Shown here piece after piece: positions 44,177 to 52,740 of a stretch of 64,000 nt of DNA. Made by a program: the position numbers and the translations under genes. The notes under the pieces were generated by a model. That model made no database searches, was not told the DNA's origin, and saw nothing but the letters and a program-made list of their open reading frames with translations. The stretch is from Bacteroidota bacterium (GTDB lineage Bacteria > Bacteroidota > Bacteroidia > Chitinophagales > Chitinophagaceae): assembly GCA_018267915.1 (NCBI GenBank), contig JAFDXN010000012.1:62001-126000 (forward strand), in the 5' to 3' direction. Positions within the stretch are counted from its first letter, which is position 1. Each line of letters opens with the position of its first letter.

Positions 44177-45544
44177 TCACTTTCCGATACAGAACTTAGA
44201 AAATATATAATCCAGTTTATCCTCAGTTGTTATCTCACCGGTTATCTCGCCAAGATAATACAGGCAACGCCTGATATCGAGCGCCACCAGGTCGCCGGGC
44301 AGGTTGTTGCCCATACCTTTTTTGATATCCTCCAAAGAGCGCTGCACTTCCTGCAGGGCTGCAAAGTGCCGTGCATTAGTAATGACGGTCCCCTCCTGCT
44401 TCACCTGCCCACCTGCCACCATTTCGTACAGCTTTTGTTTTAATTGCTGGATGTTTTCCTTATTTTTTGCCGAAATGTAGATCGGTTCATCACCGAATTC
44501 TTCCCTGGCCTTATCCATGCCTATCGCATCTACCTTATTGCCCACCAGCAGGTATTTAACTCCCGCTTCTTCAAATTCCCCTTTCCGTATATTGACATGC
44601 TCATGCTCACCCGAACTGGTATCAAAAAGATACACTACGATGTCCGCTTTGCTCATGGCCTCCTTGCTGCGCTGCACGCCTATCCGTTCTATCACGTCTG
44701 CCGTATGCTCGCGTATGCCTGCGGTGTCTACCAGCCTGAACAAAATGCCGTTGATGTTTAACGTCTCCTCTATGGTGTCCCTCGTGGTACCGGCTATCTC
44801 GCTCACTATGGCACGCTCCTCGTTCAGCAAGGCATTCAGCAAGGTACTCTTGCCGGCGTTGGGCTTGCCTATGATGGCCACGTTCACGCCGTTGCGTATC
44901 ACATTGCCCAGCTGGAAAGAATTCAGCAATTGTGCGGTTCTTTCATTCAGCCGGTTGACAAGTCCATACAACTGCGTCCTGTCGGCAAATTCCACATCTT
45001 CCTGGCTGAAGTCCAATTCCAGTTCTATTAAAGCACTGAACTTGATCAGTTCCTCGCGCATCTGTTTCAGCTCTTCGCTGAAGCCGCCCCGCAGGTTATG
45101 TATCGCAGCCCGGTGCGATGCCCCGCTCTGGCTGGCTATCAGGTCGGCCACCGCCTCAGCCTGCGTCAGGTCGAGCTTGCCGTTCAAAAAAGCTCTTTGT
45201 GTAAACTCACCCGGCTTTGCCAGCACTGCCCCATTTTTAACACATAGGTCGATCACCCGCTCCAGCACATACTGCGAGCCATGACAGCTGATCTCTATCA
45301 CATCTTCACCTGTATAGCTTTTCGGCCCTTTATATAAACTAACAACCACCTCGTCCACAACTACTTCGCCATCCACTATCCTGCCGAAATGCAGGGTATG
45401 AGAGCCTTGTTGCAACAAGTCCTTTCCCTTGAACATTTTATTTACAATGCTAAAGGCATCCTTGCCGCTTAGCCTTATCACACCTATCGCGCCCTCGCCG
45501 GGGGGCGTAGCCAGCGCCACTATCGTTTCATTTATCGAATACAT
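44177..45544 (-). CDS. mnmE: tRNA uridine-5-carboxymethylaminomethyl modification GTPase
   Basis: With MnmG, installs cmnm5 on the wobble U34 of tRNAs. It has the N-terminal formyl-THF-binding domain (ETIVALATPPGEGAIGVIRLSG), the helical domain, and the inserted G domain with G1 [16 protein letters not shown]3 DTAGI and G4 NKVD. The C-terminus is the invariant CIGK. Start MYSINET at 45544 gives 455 residues, as usual; an open extension to 45595 merely reads through a palindromic intergenic repeat. A promoter-like element 370 bases upstream suggests a long leader. Confidence 0.95.
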   Translation of the reverse strand: MYSINETIVALATPPGEGAIGVIRLSGKDAFSIVNKMFKGKDLLQQGSHTLHFGRIVDGEVVVDEVVVSLYKGPKSYTGEDVIEISCHGSQYVLERVIDLCVKNGAVLAKPGEFTQRAFLNGKLDLTQAEAVADLIASQSGASHRAAIHNLRGGFSEELKQMREELIKFSALIELELDFSQEDVEFADRTQLYGLVNRLNERTAQLLNSFQLGNVIRNGVNVAIIGKPNAGKSTLLNALLNEERAIVSEIAGTTRDTIEETLNINGILFRLVDTAGIREHTADVIERIGVQRSKEAMSKADIVVYLFDTSSGEHEHVNIRKGEFEEAGVKYLLVGNKVDAIGMDKAREEFGDEPIYISAKNKENIQQLKQKLYEMVAGGQVKQEGTVITNARHFAALQEVQRSLEDIKKGMGNNLPGDLVALDIRRCLYYLGEITGEITTEDKLDYIFSKFCIGK

Positions 45545-45556
45545 TAACCCTCCTAA

Positions 45557-45572
45557 CCTCCCTAAAGGGAGG
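45557..45572. repeat. Short palindrome upstream of mnmE
   Basis: CCTCCCT-AA-AGGGAGG, a near-perfect 16-base palindrome directly before the mnmE start. Palindromes of this kind are common between genes in Bacteroidota. In mRNA it would form a tight hairpin 13 bases before the start codon. Confidence 0.6.
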
Positions 45573-45708
45573 GATGCGTTTATTTTATGATTCAAAAGTA
45601 AAAAGTCAAAATCAAAAAGTGGGGTATTTGCAAAGAAGCTTCGGTAGGCTGAAAAAGCAAGAAGCGTCCTATGAATATTACAAAAAAGGCAAACCGTCCT
45701 TCAAGATT

Positions 45709-45806
45709 CACCAAGCTTCTTTGAAGGTTCCCAAAACTTCTCTCAAGCTTCTCTGAAAGTTCCCGCAAGCTTCACCAAGCTTCCCTGAAGGTTCACCAAG
45801 CTTCCC
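45709..45806. repeat. Imperfect tandem repeat of AAGCTTC-containing units
   Basis: Four to five degenerate copies of a unit like (CA)CCAAGCTTCCCTGAAGGTT, about 20-26 bases, in various mixtures. AAGCTTC occurs four times within 100 bases, and the array extends more weakly to the left (from ~45636). The unit includes self-complementary parts (AAGCTT, CTTC/GAAG). It lies in the presumed leader of mnmE. No coding role seems likely. Confidence 0.6.
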
Positions 45807-45922
45807 GGGCTATTATTGAAATTCAATCGGTTAGCCGCAAAATAAGGAGGAAAATACGCTTTTTTCATTAGTCAGGGTTTTACAAGTATCTCCGTTGTTC
45901 CGAAAGGGTGTGAAATACGCCA

Positions 45923-45954
45923 CAAAGGTAAGATCAAAATCAGGGGCACGCAAA
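45923..45954 (-). promoter_or_regulatory. Consensus promoter pointing toward mnmE
   Basis: Minus strand: TTTG (45954-45951), a 20-base spacer, TACCTTTG (45930-45923), a match to both promoter boxes. Transcription from ~45916 would run through the tandem repeat and the palindrome before reaching mnmE, giving a ~370-base leader. The 45573-45988 stretch otherwise holds no gene. Confidence 0.55.
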
Positions 45955-45988
45955 AAGAGATACACACATTTTGCTATTTTCACAGCAT

Positions 45989-46441
45989 ATGCGTACAGTC
46001 ATACAAAGAGTCTCTTCCGCCAGCGTCAGCATCGAAGGCAAAGTAAAAGCGGAAATCGGCACCGGCTATCTTGTATTACTGGGTATTGAAGCGATCGACA
46101 CGAAAGAAGACGCCGACTGGCTGGCAAGAAAAATTGTGTCTCTCAGGGTGTTCAGCGATGAAGCCGGACTAATGAACAAAGATCTCAAAGAGGTGAACGG
46201 CGATATTCTTGTCATCAGCCAGTTTACACTGCACGCTGCCTACAAGAAAGGCAATCGACCTTCCTTTATCCGTGCAGCCCGGCCCGACCAAGCCATCCCG
46301 CTTTATGAATATTTCATACAGCAGTTGACTGACCTTACAGGCCGGGAAGTAAAAAGCGGCATTTTCGGCGCGGATATGAAGGTTGCCCTCGTGAACGATG
46401 GCCCTGTGACCATCCTGATGGACACTCAAAACAAAGAATAG
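45989..46441 (+). CDS. dtd: D-aminoacyl-tRNA deacylase
   Basis: Hydrolyses D-aminoacyl-tRNA, and Gly-tRNA(Ala), as a proofreading step. Start MRTVIQRVSSASVSIEG at 45989 gives 150 residues, the family length; an upstream ATG six codons earlier is less likely. The SQFTLHAAYKKGNRPSF motif (around 78-94) and the Gly-cisPro motif NDGPVT (around 137-142) are both present. It is followed closely by tadA. Confidence 0.95.
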   Translation: MRTVIQRVSSASVSIEGKVKAEIGTGYLVLLGIEAIDTKEDADWLARKIVSLRVFSDEAGLMNKDLKEVNGDILVISQFTLHAAYKKGNRPSFIRAARPDQAIPLYEYFIQQLTDLTGREVKSGIFGADMKVALVNDGPVTILMDTQNKE

Positions 46442-46459
46442 CAGCCTATATTTGCAGCA

Positions 46460-46903
46460 TTGGTTTTCGATGATACATACTTCATGCGCGAGGCGTTAAA
46501 GCTGGCCCGCACCGCCTACGATGCAGGCGAGATACCCGTTGGTGCGCTGGTGGTCTGGGACAATAAGATCATAGCCCGGGGCTACAACCAGGTAGAACAG
46601 CTCAACGACAGCACAGCACATGCCGAGATGATAGCGCTTACTGCAGCCTTCAACCAGCTTGGCAGTAAATACCTGCCCGAAGCAACGGTGTATGTCACGG
46701 TCGAACCCTGCCTGATGTGCTGCGGTGCTATGTACTGGTCCAAGGTCAGCCGTATCGTCTTCGGAACCACCGATGTAAAGAACGGGTACAAAAAAACTAC
46801 CGGCGAGAACTGGCCCTTTCACCCCAAGGCAACTTTAAGCCAGGGAATACTCGCCGATGAATGCGCCCAACTGATGCGCGATTTTTTTGCCGAAAGACGA
46901 TAA
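46460..46903 (+). CDS. tadA: tRNA-specific adenosine deaminase (TadA-type nucleoside deaminase)
   Basis: Zinc-dependent deaminase that converts A34 of tRNA(Arg) to inosine. Zinc ligands are His54 in AHAE (Glu56 the proton shuttle) and Cys84/Cys87 in PCLMC. EIPVGALVV and GYKKTTGEN fit the TadA/nucleoside deaminase group; guanine or cytosine deaminase is a less likely alternative. The start is TTG at 46460, since the next ATG would remove the first helix. Lies 18 bases after dtd. Confidence 0.88.
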   Translation: MVFDDTYFMREALKLARTAYDAGEIPVGALVVWDNKIIARGYNQVEQLNDSTAHAEMIALTAAFNQLGSKYLPEATVYVTVEPCLMCCGAMYWSKVSRIVFGTTDVKNGYKKTTGENWPFHPKATLSQGILADECAQLMRDFFAERR

Positions 46904-46904
46904 T

Positions 46905-47219
46905 ATGTACAACTGGCACAAAGCAATGAACATATCGGAACTGGCGGAAAATAAACCCACCGAAATACTGGCGGGTGATAAACAGCTCTGCCTTTTTAAA
47001 AGGAACGGTACCGTTTTCGCTTTTGCCGCCCTTTGCCCCCATACCAGCGCTCCACTCTGCGAAGGCTGGATCGATGCCCGTGGCCACATAGTATGTCCCC
47101 TGCACAGTTATCGGTTCAATCCTGCCAATGGCTATAACAGCAGTGGCGAAGGCTATAAGCTCAAAACCTACCCGGTGGAAATTCGCGACAATGAAATTTT
47201 TGTAGGAATCCTATCTTAG
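46905..47219 (+). CDS. Rieske-type 2Fe-2S ferredoxin
   Basis: A 104-residue Rieske protein. Cys44-Pro-His46 and Cys64-Pro-Leu-His67 bind the cluster in the usual CxH..CxxH arrangement. The rest is the small beta-fold, as in NirD and dioxygenase ferredoxins. ATG at 46905 directly follows the tadA stop; an earlier ATG at 46887 would overlap tadA. Partner oxygenase or reductase not identified nearby. Confidence 0.9.
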   Translation: MYNWHKAMNISELAENKPTEILAGDKQLCLFKRNGTVFAFAALCPHTSAPLCEGWIDARGHIVCPLHSYRFNPANGYNSSGEGYKLKTYPVEIRDNEIFVGILS

Positions 47220-47223
47220 CACT

Positions 47224-48135
47224 ATGCAGCAGCCTCCATATCTAAAGCAAGGTTCAGTGATCGGCATTACCTGCGCTTCAGGCTATATGCCGGCAGCTAC
47301 GGCAAGCCATGCGGTCACTGTCTTAAAACAATGGGGCTTTGACGTAAAGGTTAGCAGGACCGTTGGCCTTGATGAGCAAGCTTATTTCGCCGGCACCGAT
47401 GAAGAGCGCCTTCAAAGCCTGCAGGAGATGCTGGACGATCCTGCGCTCGATGCCATTCTCCTTGGCCGTGGCGGTTATGGCCTCAGCCGCATCATCGACG
47501 CGATAGATTTTACCGCCTTTTGCAATAAGCCCAAATGGATCTGCGGCTTCAGCGACGTGACTGTGCTGCACAGTCACATCCAGCAAAATTTCGGCATCTG
47601 CACTTTGCACAGCCCCATGTGCGCGGCTTTTAAACAGGGCAATGAGCAAGCCGATCACATACTGAACTTTCAAAATGCTATTACAGGCAAACCGCTAAGT
47701 TACCAGGTAGGTGCCAACATATACAACAGGTTTGGCACTGCAGAGGGCATAATGACCGGTGGCAACCTAAGCCTGCTGGTGCATCTCATCGGCACGGCAT
47801 CCGATATCGATACTGCCGGCAAGATCCTTTTTCTCGAAGACACCGGTGAAGCCATCTATCATGTCGACCGCATGTTGCTCCAGTTAAAACGCGCCGGTAA
47901 GCTCGACCGGATCGCAGGCTTATTGATTGGCAGCTTCGACAACATCAGGGATACACAGCGCACTTTCGGCCAAAGCCTTGAAGAAGTGGTGCTCGATAAA
48001 GTGAAAGATCATGAATACCCGGTTTGCTTCAATTTCCCGGCAGGCCACGAGGATATTAATTACACACTCATAATGGGTATGCCGCACCGGTTAAGCGTAG
48101 ATAATTCCGGTAGCCAACTGGAGCTTATCCGCTAG
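47224..48135 (+). CDS. LD-carboxypeptidase (S66 family)
   Basis: Serine peptidase that removes the terminal D-Ala from murein tetrapeptides during peptidoglycan recycling. The N-terminal ITCASGYMP, the GRGGYGLSRIIDAID motif (around 79-93) and the nucleophile region CGFSDVTVLH with Ser near residue 115 are family-typical. The catalytic Glu/His region (FLEDTGEAIYHVDRMLLQL, and GHEDINYTLIMG) is near residues 216 and 278. 303 residues is normal. It follows the Rieske gene by four bases. Confidence 0.92.
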   Translation: MQQPPYLKQGSVIGITCASGYMPAATASHAVTVLKQWGFDVKVSRTVGLDEQAYFAGTDEERLQSLQEMLDDPALDAILLGRGGYGLSRIIDAIDFTAFCNKPKWICGFSDVTVLHSHIQQNFGICTLHSPMCAAFKQGNEQADHILNFQNAITGKPLSYQVGANIYNRFGTAEGIMTGGNLSLLVHLIGTASDIDTAGKILFLEDTGEAIYHVDRMLLQLKRAGKLDRIAGLLIGSFDNIRDTQRTFGQSLEEVVLDKVKDHEYPVCFNFPAGHEDINYTLIMGMPHRLSVDNSGSQLELIR

Positions 48136-48428
48136 TTCGCGATCTTCCTCAAGGCACTCATACCCCCTTCCAGATTATAAAGATTATCGAAACCCAGGGG
48201 TTCCAGCCGCTGTATTGCAATAGCACTGCGGATGCCCTTTTCGCAATACAGCACCACCGGAGCATCCTTGCCTATCTCATTCTTACGGGCTATTATCTCG
48301 CCCAATGGTATATGCTGACCCCCTATGTTATAGGCAGCATGTTCCCAGCTTTCGCGCACATCTATAAGCACAAAAAAACGGTTCTCCTCTATCCATTTCC
48401 TGAATTCTGCCGTGCTAACCTGTCTCAT
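48132..48428 (-). CDS. Rhodanese-like sulfurtransferase domain protein
   Basis: Single rhodanese domain of 98 residues with the active-site loop YCEKGIRSA, Cys62, and the N-terminal LIDVRESWEH. It probably handles persulfide sulfur in the cytoplasm, as there is no signal peptide. It is convergent with the LD-carboxypeptidase gene, with a four-base overlap. Confidence 0.92.
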   Translation of the reverse strand: MRQVSTAEFRKWIEENRFFVLIDVRESWEHAAYNIGGQHIPLGEIIARKNEIGKDAPVVLYCEKGIRSAIAIQRLEPLGFDNLYNLEGGMSALRKIAN

Positions 48429-48455
48429 TTGGCAAGCAAGTTAACACCATTATTG

Positions 48456-49112
48456 TTATGCCGGGTTTTCGCTCTTTTCTATCAGCTGGCGGGCCAGTTC
48501 TTCATCGTCTATCCCATCAGGAATAAAGAAGAGGATGGGCGGTACTGCGAAGCACACAAAAGAGATATACACGGAGTAGTAAGCCGCAGGGATGGCCAGT
48601 AAATAGATGGCCATGCTCACCAGGTATTTTATTCGCGCCTTTTTATTGACGCGCTTTATTTGTTTGTTGATCGCCCTGTCGGCCCGGTACATCATATCGT
48701 GCCGCTCGGCATAGGTCCGCATCATTACAAATGCTGTCACCACGCAGAAAAGGGTACCGGCATACATTGCTGCGGCCTCGGGCAGGAAGGGGTTCTCACC
48801 CAGCATGCCCGTTGGGAAGGGCACCAGGCTCAACCAGAACAACAGGTGCAGGTTGAGCCAAAGCAGTTTCTCGTCCACCTTTTCCATTAAATGAAATACA
48901 TGGTGATGGTTCAGCCACATGATACCGATTATCAGGAAGCTGAACAGATAGGCTATAAGGTGAGGGGTCAGCCGCTCCATATCATGCCATATCTCGTGGG
49001 GGCTATACTTTATGCCGATATGCGGAAAGCGGATGCTGAAGACCATGATCGTAATGATGATGGAAATGACGCCGTCGCTGAAATTCTCTACCCTGTTGGT
49101 CGATATATTCAT
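48456..49112 (-). CDS. TMEM175-family (DUF1211) potassium-channel-like protein
   Basis: The first helix has RVENFSDGVISIIITIMV, the FSDG signature of bacterial TMEM175 channels. About six membrane helices follow in 218 residues. WLNHHHVFHLM lies at the start of the third or fourth helix. ATG at 49112 is chosen because RVENFSDG normally sits close to the N-terminus; 49127 is an open alternative. Bacterial homologues form tetrameric K+ channels. Confidence 0.9.
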   Translation of the reverse strand: MNISTNRVENFSDGVISIIITIMVFSIRFPHIGIKYSPHEIWHDMERLTPHLIAYLFSFLIIGIMWLNHHHVFHLMEKVDEKLLWLNLHLLFWLSLVPFPTGMLGENPFLPEAAAMYAGTLFCVVTAFVMMRTYAERHDMMYRADRAINKQIKRVNKKARIKYLVSMAIYLLAIPAAYYSVYISFVCFAVPPILFFIPDGIDDEELARQLIEKSENPA

Positions 49113-49158
49113 ACTACTGTGTAGCATAAATAAAACTGTGCCAGTCTTAAAGGTCGTG

Positions 49159-50157
49159 TTACGCTTCAGCAGTGAGCGCTTGCCACAGCATATCCTTGAG
49201 CTGCGTTATGCCCTGCATCGCGGCCGAGGAAATGAATAGGTGCGGCACATCCGGAGGCAGTGTTTTCTCTATCTCTTCCTTTAGCTCATCGTCCAGCATA
49301 TCGCTTTTGCTGATAGCAATGAGCATTTGCTTGTTCAGAAGTTCCGGGTTGTATTGTTCCAACTCATTTAGCAGGATGTTAAATTCCTTCCTGTGATCAT
49401 CACTGTCGGCAGGTATCAGGAAGAGCAATACAGAGTTGCGTTCAATGTGTCTCAGGAACCGGTGGCCAAGACCTTTCCCTTCCGATGCCCCCTCTATGAT
49501 ACCCGGCAGGTCGGCCATGCAGAACGACTTATTATCCCTATACGCCACCATGCCCAGTTGCGGTTTTAGGGTGGTAAAAGCATAGTTGGCGATCTTCGGT
49601 TTTGCTGCGCTTACCACCGATAATAATGTCGACTTACCTGCATTAGGGAAGCCCACCAGCCCCACATCGGCAAGTATCTTCAGTTCCAGCAGCTTCCAGC
49701 CTTCTATACCCAATTCGCCGGGCTGTGCATAGTCAGGCGCCTGGTTGGTTGGCGTTGCAAAGTTGGTATTACCTAAGCCTCCGCGGCCACCACGCATCCA
49801 TACTACCTCCTGGCCGTCCTCCAGCACTTCAGCTTCTACCTCGCCGGTTTCTTCATCGCGTGCTATGGTGCCAAGCGGCACTTCAATAATTACGTCTTTA
49901 CCGTCCCTTCCGGTACAATTGTTCTTGCTGCCACCCTCACCGTCCTCAGCCAATACGTTTTTATAATAGCGCAAGTGCAGCAATGTCCATAGTTGTGAAC
50001 TGCCTCTTAATATGATGTGACCTCCGCGGCCGCCATCGCCCCCATCCGGGCCGGCCATCGGGTTGAATTTTGTGCGTGCGAAATGCGCACTACCCGCCCC
50101 TCCTTTACCGGAACGGCAAAAGACACGTATATAATCTACAAAGTTGCCTTTTTCCAC
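49159..50157 (-). CDS. obgE: GTPase ObgE/CgtA
   Basis: Essential ribosome-assembly GTPase. It has the glycine-rich Obg fold ([31 protein letters not shown], in part) across residues ~1-158. The G domain then has [11 protein letters not shown] (around 166-176), [10 protein letters not shown] and SKSDM. 332 residues, lacking the C-terminal OCT domain of some relatives. It follows adk with a one-base overlap and is on the same transcript. Confidence 0.96.
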   Translation of the reverse strand: MEKGNFVDYIRVFCRSGKGGAGSAHFARTKFNPMAGPDGGDGGRGGHIILRGSSQLWTLLHLRYYKNVLAEDGEGGSKNNCTGRDGKDVIIEVPLGTIARDEETGEVEAEVLEDGQEVVWMRGGRGGLGNTNFATPTNQAPDYAQPGELGIEGWKLLELKILADVGLVGFPNAGKSTLLSVVSAAKPKIANYAFTTLKPQLGMVAYRDNKSFCMADLPGIIEGASEGKGLGHRFLRHIERNSVLLFLIPADSDDHRKEFNILLNELEQYNPELLNKQMLIAISKSDMLDDELKEEIEKTLPPDVPHLFISSAAMQGITQLKDMLWQALTAEA

Positions 50158-50738
50158 TATGCGGGTAAGAGATATTTATCTATTTGTTTCGCGATCTGCT
50201 TAAAGGTCTCCTGCACGCTATGGTCGCCCTTTACGCGCTCCAGCTTTCCCTGCGCGTTATAGTACTCAGCAACCGGTGCGGTCTTCGCGTGGTATTCTTT
50301 GATACGTTTCGATATCACCTCCTCATTGTCATCGCTGCGGTCCGATGTGGCTGCGCGACCCAACATGCGGCGTACCAGCTCGTCTTCCGGCACTTCCAGC
50401 GACAGCACCAGGTGTATTTGTGTATTCTTGAATTCGAGCAGTTTATCGAGCGCTTCAGCCTGCGCCTTAGTCCGGGGAAAACCGTCGAAGATAATACCGC
50501 GCACGCCGGGGTTCTCGTCTATCTTGCTGCTTATCATGCCTATCACCACTTCATCGGGCACCAGCAGTCCCTGGTCCATAAACTTTTGCGCCTCTACACC
50601 CAGGGGAGTTTTCCTGCTTACCTCGTCGCGCAGCAGGTCGCCAGTGGATATGTGCTGAAGTTTATAGCCATTCACAATGTTGGCCGACTGGGTACCTTTA
50701 CCACTACCCGGAGGTCCGAACAAGATCAAATTAAACAT
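50157..50738 (-). CDS. adk: Adenylate kinase
   Basis: Balances AMP, ADP and ATP. P-loop [11 protein letters not shown] (residues ~6-16), [18 protein letters not shown] (around 82-92) and the VRRMLGR segment of the LID region are present. The short LID lacks the zinc Cys pairs. ATG at 50738 gives 193 residues. An upstream in-frame start at 50762 is excluded by the promoter, which overlaps it. Confidence 0.96.
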   Translation of the reverse strand: MFNLILFGPPGSGKGTQSANIVNGYKLQHISTGDLLRDEVSRKTPLGVEAQKFMDQGLLVPDEVVIGMISSKIDENPGVRGIIFDGFPRTKAQAEALDKLLEFKNTQIHLVLSLEVPEDELVRRMLGRAATSDRSDDNEEVISKRIKEYHAKTAPVAEYYNAQGKLERVKGDHSVQETFKQIAKQIDKYLLPA

Positions 50739-50761
50739 AAATATTTTTAATAGTACAGGCA

Positions 50762-50790
50762 CAAAAATAGTTATCCCTGCGAATTAGCAA
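50762..50790 (-). promoter_or_regulatory. Promoter of adk-obgE
   Basis: Minus strand: TTG (50790-50788), an 18-base spacer, TATTTTTG (50769-50762). The -7 box is perfect. The predicted start near 50755 gives a ~17-base leader. Confidence 0.6.
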
Positions 50791-51068
50791 TAAAAAGATA
50801 GGAAAACCCTGCCTTATTTTTTAGCGTGAAGAAGTTTGAAACCCTTATGAATCGTAACGGCTGCCTGTAAACAGGATCAGCAACGAAAGAAAAATTAACC
50901 TTAACATAAACTCTCTCCTATGTTTTAGTACATCCAATTTAGGACATAAATTCCATGCCCGTGTGGCTTCTATATTTCTTTTTATCCACATTTTATCCAG
51001 TAGATCCATACACATCCCGATCGCTGCAACGTGTGGCTTCCCATAAAACGGGCAGACAAGGAGTATTA
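50791..51068. other. Intergenic region between adk and the pseudouridine synthase gene
   Basis: No gene seen. It contains a 12-base palindrome (CCTGT-AA-ACAGG, 50864-50875) and an 11-base direct repeat CGTGTGGCTTC at 50960-50970 and 51030-51040. Neither resembles a known element. It is AT-rich around 50880-50950. Confidence 0.4.
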
Positions 51069-51656
51069 TTATTTCGCCAGCAGCATTTGCCTGATCTGTT
51101 CAGCTTCTTCACGGTAGGCTCCGCTCGCCAGGTCACCAATAGTTACATTGCCAATACTGTAACGTACTAATCTCAATGTGGGAAAGCCAATCGCAGCCGT
51201 CATTTTCCGCACCTGCCGGTTTTTGCCTTCGGTCAGTGTTAACGATATCCACGACGTTGGGACATTCTTTCTGAATCGTATCGGCGGATTTCTGTCGGGA
51301 AGCAATGGCGCCTCATGCAAGATTTGTGCAATGGCAGGCTTCGTCTTGTACGGCCTACCTTCCACGTTGATCATCACGCCATGCGATAATTGTTTCATCG
51401 CAGCCTCGTCTATTTGTCCTTCTACCTGCACAAGATAAGTACGCTTATGTGCAAACTTCGGATCGAGCAATTGATGCGTCAACTGCTTATCATCAGTTAA
51501 AATAAGTAGTCCCTCGCTGTCGTAGTCGAGCCTGCCGACGGGATAAATATTTTTAGGCAAATGGCCGAAGTAATGCGCTAAGGTCTCCTTTTCACCCTCC
51601 GGCGAAAATTGAGAAAGTACTCTGAATGGTTTGTAAAAAATAAAGTAGCGGTGCAT
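51069..51656 (-). CDS. RsuA/RluB/E/F-family pseudouridine synthase
   Basis: Isomerises a uridine in rRNA. The catalytic motif GRLDYDSEGLLILT carries the essential Asp, and KRTYLVQVEG, LTEGKNRQVRKM and LVRYSIG follow. There is no N-terminal S4 domain, so RluE is the closest pattern. ATG at 51656 (MHRYFIFYKPFRVLSQF) gives 195 residues and lies at the family start. An open extension to 51713 runs into a terminator-like hairpin. Confidence 0.9.
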   Translation of the reverse strand: MHRYFIFYKPFRVLSQFSPEGEKETLAHYFGHLPKNIYPVGRLDYDSEGLLILTDDKQLTHQLLDPKFAHKRTYLVQVEGQIDEAAMKQLSHGVMINVEGRPYKTKPAIAQILHEAPLLPDRNPPIRFRKNVPTSWISLTLTEGKNRQVRKMTAAIGFPTLRLVRYSIGNVTIGDLASGAYREEAEQIRQMLLAK

Positions 51657-51676
51657 AAACTTTTTCTCGGCATCGC

Positions 51677-51703
51677 TGAAACCCGCTGTGGCAAAGGGTT
51701 TCA
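51677..51703. repeat. Inverted repeat in the leader of the pseudouridine synthase gene
   Basis: TGAAACCC (51677-51684) and GGGTTTCA (51696-51703), an 8-bp stem with an 11-base loop. It lies just downstream of the minus-strand terminator and 21 bases before the start codon. Confidence 0.5.
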
Positions 51704-51714
51704 GCATGTGCATG

Positions 51715-51748
51715 AAAAAACCCGGCTGGTGTTGTGGACCGCCGGGTT
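51715..51748 (-). terminator. Intrinsic terminator on the minus strand
   Basis: Read on the minus strand, AACCCGGC pairs with GCCGGGTT (8 bp, 14-base loop), followed directly by a T-run. It would stop transcripts entering from above ~51750, either the bat mRNA with a 230-base tail or a separate short RNA. It lies 59 bases before the pseudouridine synthase start. Confidence 0.75.
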
Positions 51749-51975
51749 CTATAAAGGATGGGTTAGTAAGTACAATCCTTACACAATATTAAAAAGAATT
51801 TTCTCTACTAAAAAAAATTCTTTAAAGTTTTTTTTGAGAATGTTGAAAAGATGTTGACAAGTGTGATGCTTCAAATAAGCGCTTAAGCAGTTTAACGAGC
51901 GACGCGAAAAACAAATTAGCTGCAATGTTGGTTATGAAAAATAAAGTTAGCTTTTCGAGATCGGTTGGCCTTGCT
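51749..51975 (-). other. AT-rich stretch between batC and a terminator; possible small RNA
   Basis: No protein gene seen. On the minus strand, a -7-like TAATATTG (~51791-51784) is followed by AAGGATTG...ATCCTT, which can form a hairpin, and then by the terminator at 51748-51715. A transcript of about 65-75 bases is possible. The alternative is an unusually long 3' end of the bat operon. Confidence 0.3.
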
Positions 51976-52740
51976 TTACCAATCCTTCTCTGTTTTTACA
52001 GGCACACCTTTTGCTTTCTGCATCTTGTCTTGCAATTTCTTCTCTTCCTGTTGCAGTGCATTCAATAGTTGATCAGCCTGCTGCTGCGATAACTTGCTTG
52101 GCTGCGATTGCGGATGTTGTTGGTCCTGGTCTTGCTTGTCTTTATTCTGTTGATCCTTATTTTGCTGATCCTGATTTTTGTCTTTATCCTGGTCCTTGTT
52201 CTGATCTTTATTCTGGTCCTTGTTCTTGTCTTTATCCTTATTCTTTTGGTCCTTGTTTTGATCCTTATTCTTGTCGTTGTTCTTACCACCGCCGCCACCT
52301 TGTTGCTTCTTCAGCATTTCTTCAGCGTACGACAGGTTGTACTTTGCGTCCGCGTCCTGGGGGTTATTCCTCAGCGCCTGTTTGTAGGCATCTATGGCGT
52401 CCTGCCATTTCTGCTCAGCCATGTAAGTGTTACCAATATTATAATGTACGCCGCCCTTAGCGCCCTTATCATTTGTCGTTTTAGCAGTACTGGCCATTAC
52501 CTTTCGGGCGGCATCATATTGCTTTTGCTGGTACAGGCTATTGCCCAGGTTAAAGAGTCCGGGCGTATAGTTAGGGTTCTTCTGCAAAGCCTTCTGGTAA
52601 TCCATGCTCGCCTCCTTATACTTCTTCTGCTCATACAGCTTATTACCCTCGCGCACGTATTTATTGGTCTGCGCCTCGGCTTTGCTATGCAGCAGGCAAA
52701 CCATCGTTAGCAGCGATATGTAGCAGCTTAGCTTCTTCAT
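51976..52740 (-). CDS. batC: TPR protein with Lys/Asp/Gln-rich repeats, BatC-like
   Basis: A signal peptide (~23 residues, ending AEAQ) is followed by three to four TPR units (~28-145). A repetitive segment of Lys-Asp-Gln-Asn (NKDQNKDQ type, residues ~150-205) comes next, then a helical end (LSQQQADQLLNALQQEEKKLQDKMQ). This layout and the link to a VWA-domain gene match Bacteroides BatC, tied to the aerotolerance (Bat) operon. It overlaps the VWA gene by four bases. Confidence 0.87.
   Translation of the reverse strand: MKKLSCYISLLTMVCLLHSKAEAQTNKYVREGNKLYEQKKYKEASMDYQKALQKNPNYTPGLFNLGNSLYQQKQYDAARKVMASTAKTTNDKGAKGGVHYNIGNTYMAEQKWQDAIDAYKQALRNNPQDADAKYNLSYAEEMLKKQQGGGGGKNNDKNKDQNKDQKNKDKDKNKDQNKDQNKDQDKDKNQDQQNKDQQNKDKQDQDQQHPQSQPSKLSQQQADQLLNALQQEEKKLQDKMQKAKGVPVKTEKDW

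Noticed and set aside
45574..45756. 60-residue plus-strand frame over the tandem repeat (ASLKVPKTSLKLL)
   Set aside because: Its sequence is just the translated repeat; no signal, no family, no start context.
45709..45806. The AAGCTTC array as a CRISPR
   Set aside because: Units are degenerate and of unequal length, with no unique spacers and no cas genes nearby.
52062..52710. Long frames opposite and in the second frame of the BatC repeat, rich in Leu/Val/Ile or Arg/Thr/Ile
   Set aside because: They are by-products of the repetitive Lys-Asp-Gln codons; they carry no start context or family match.
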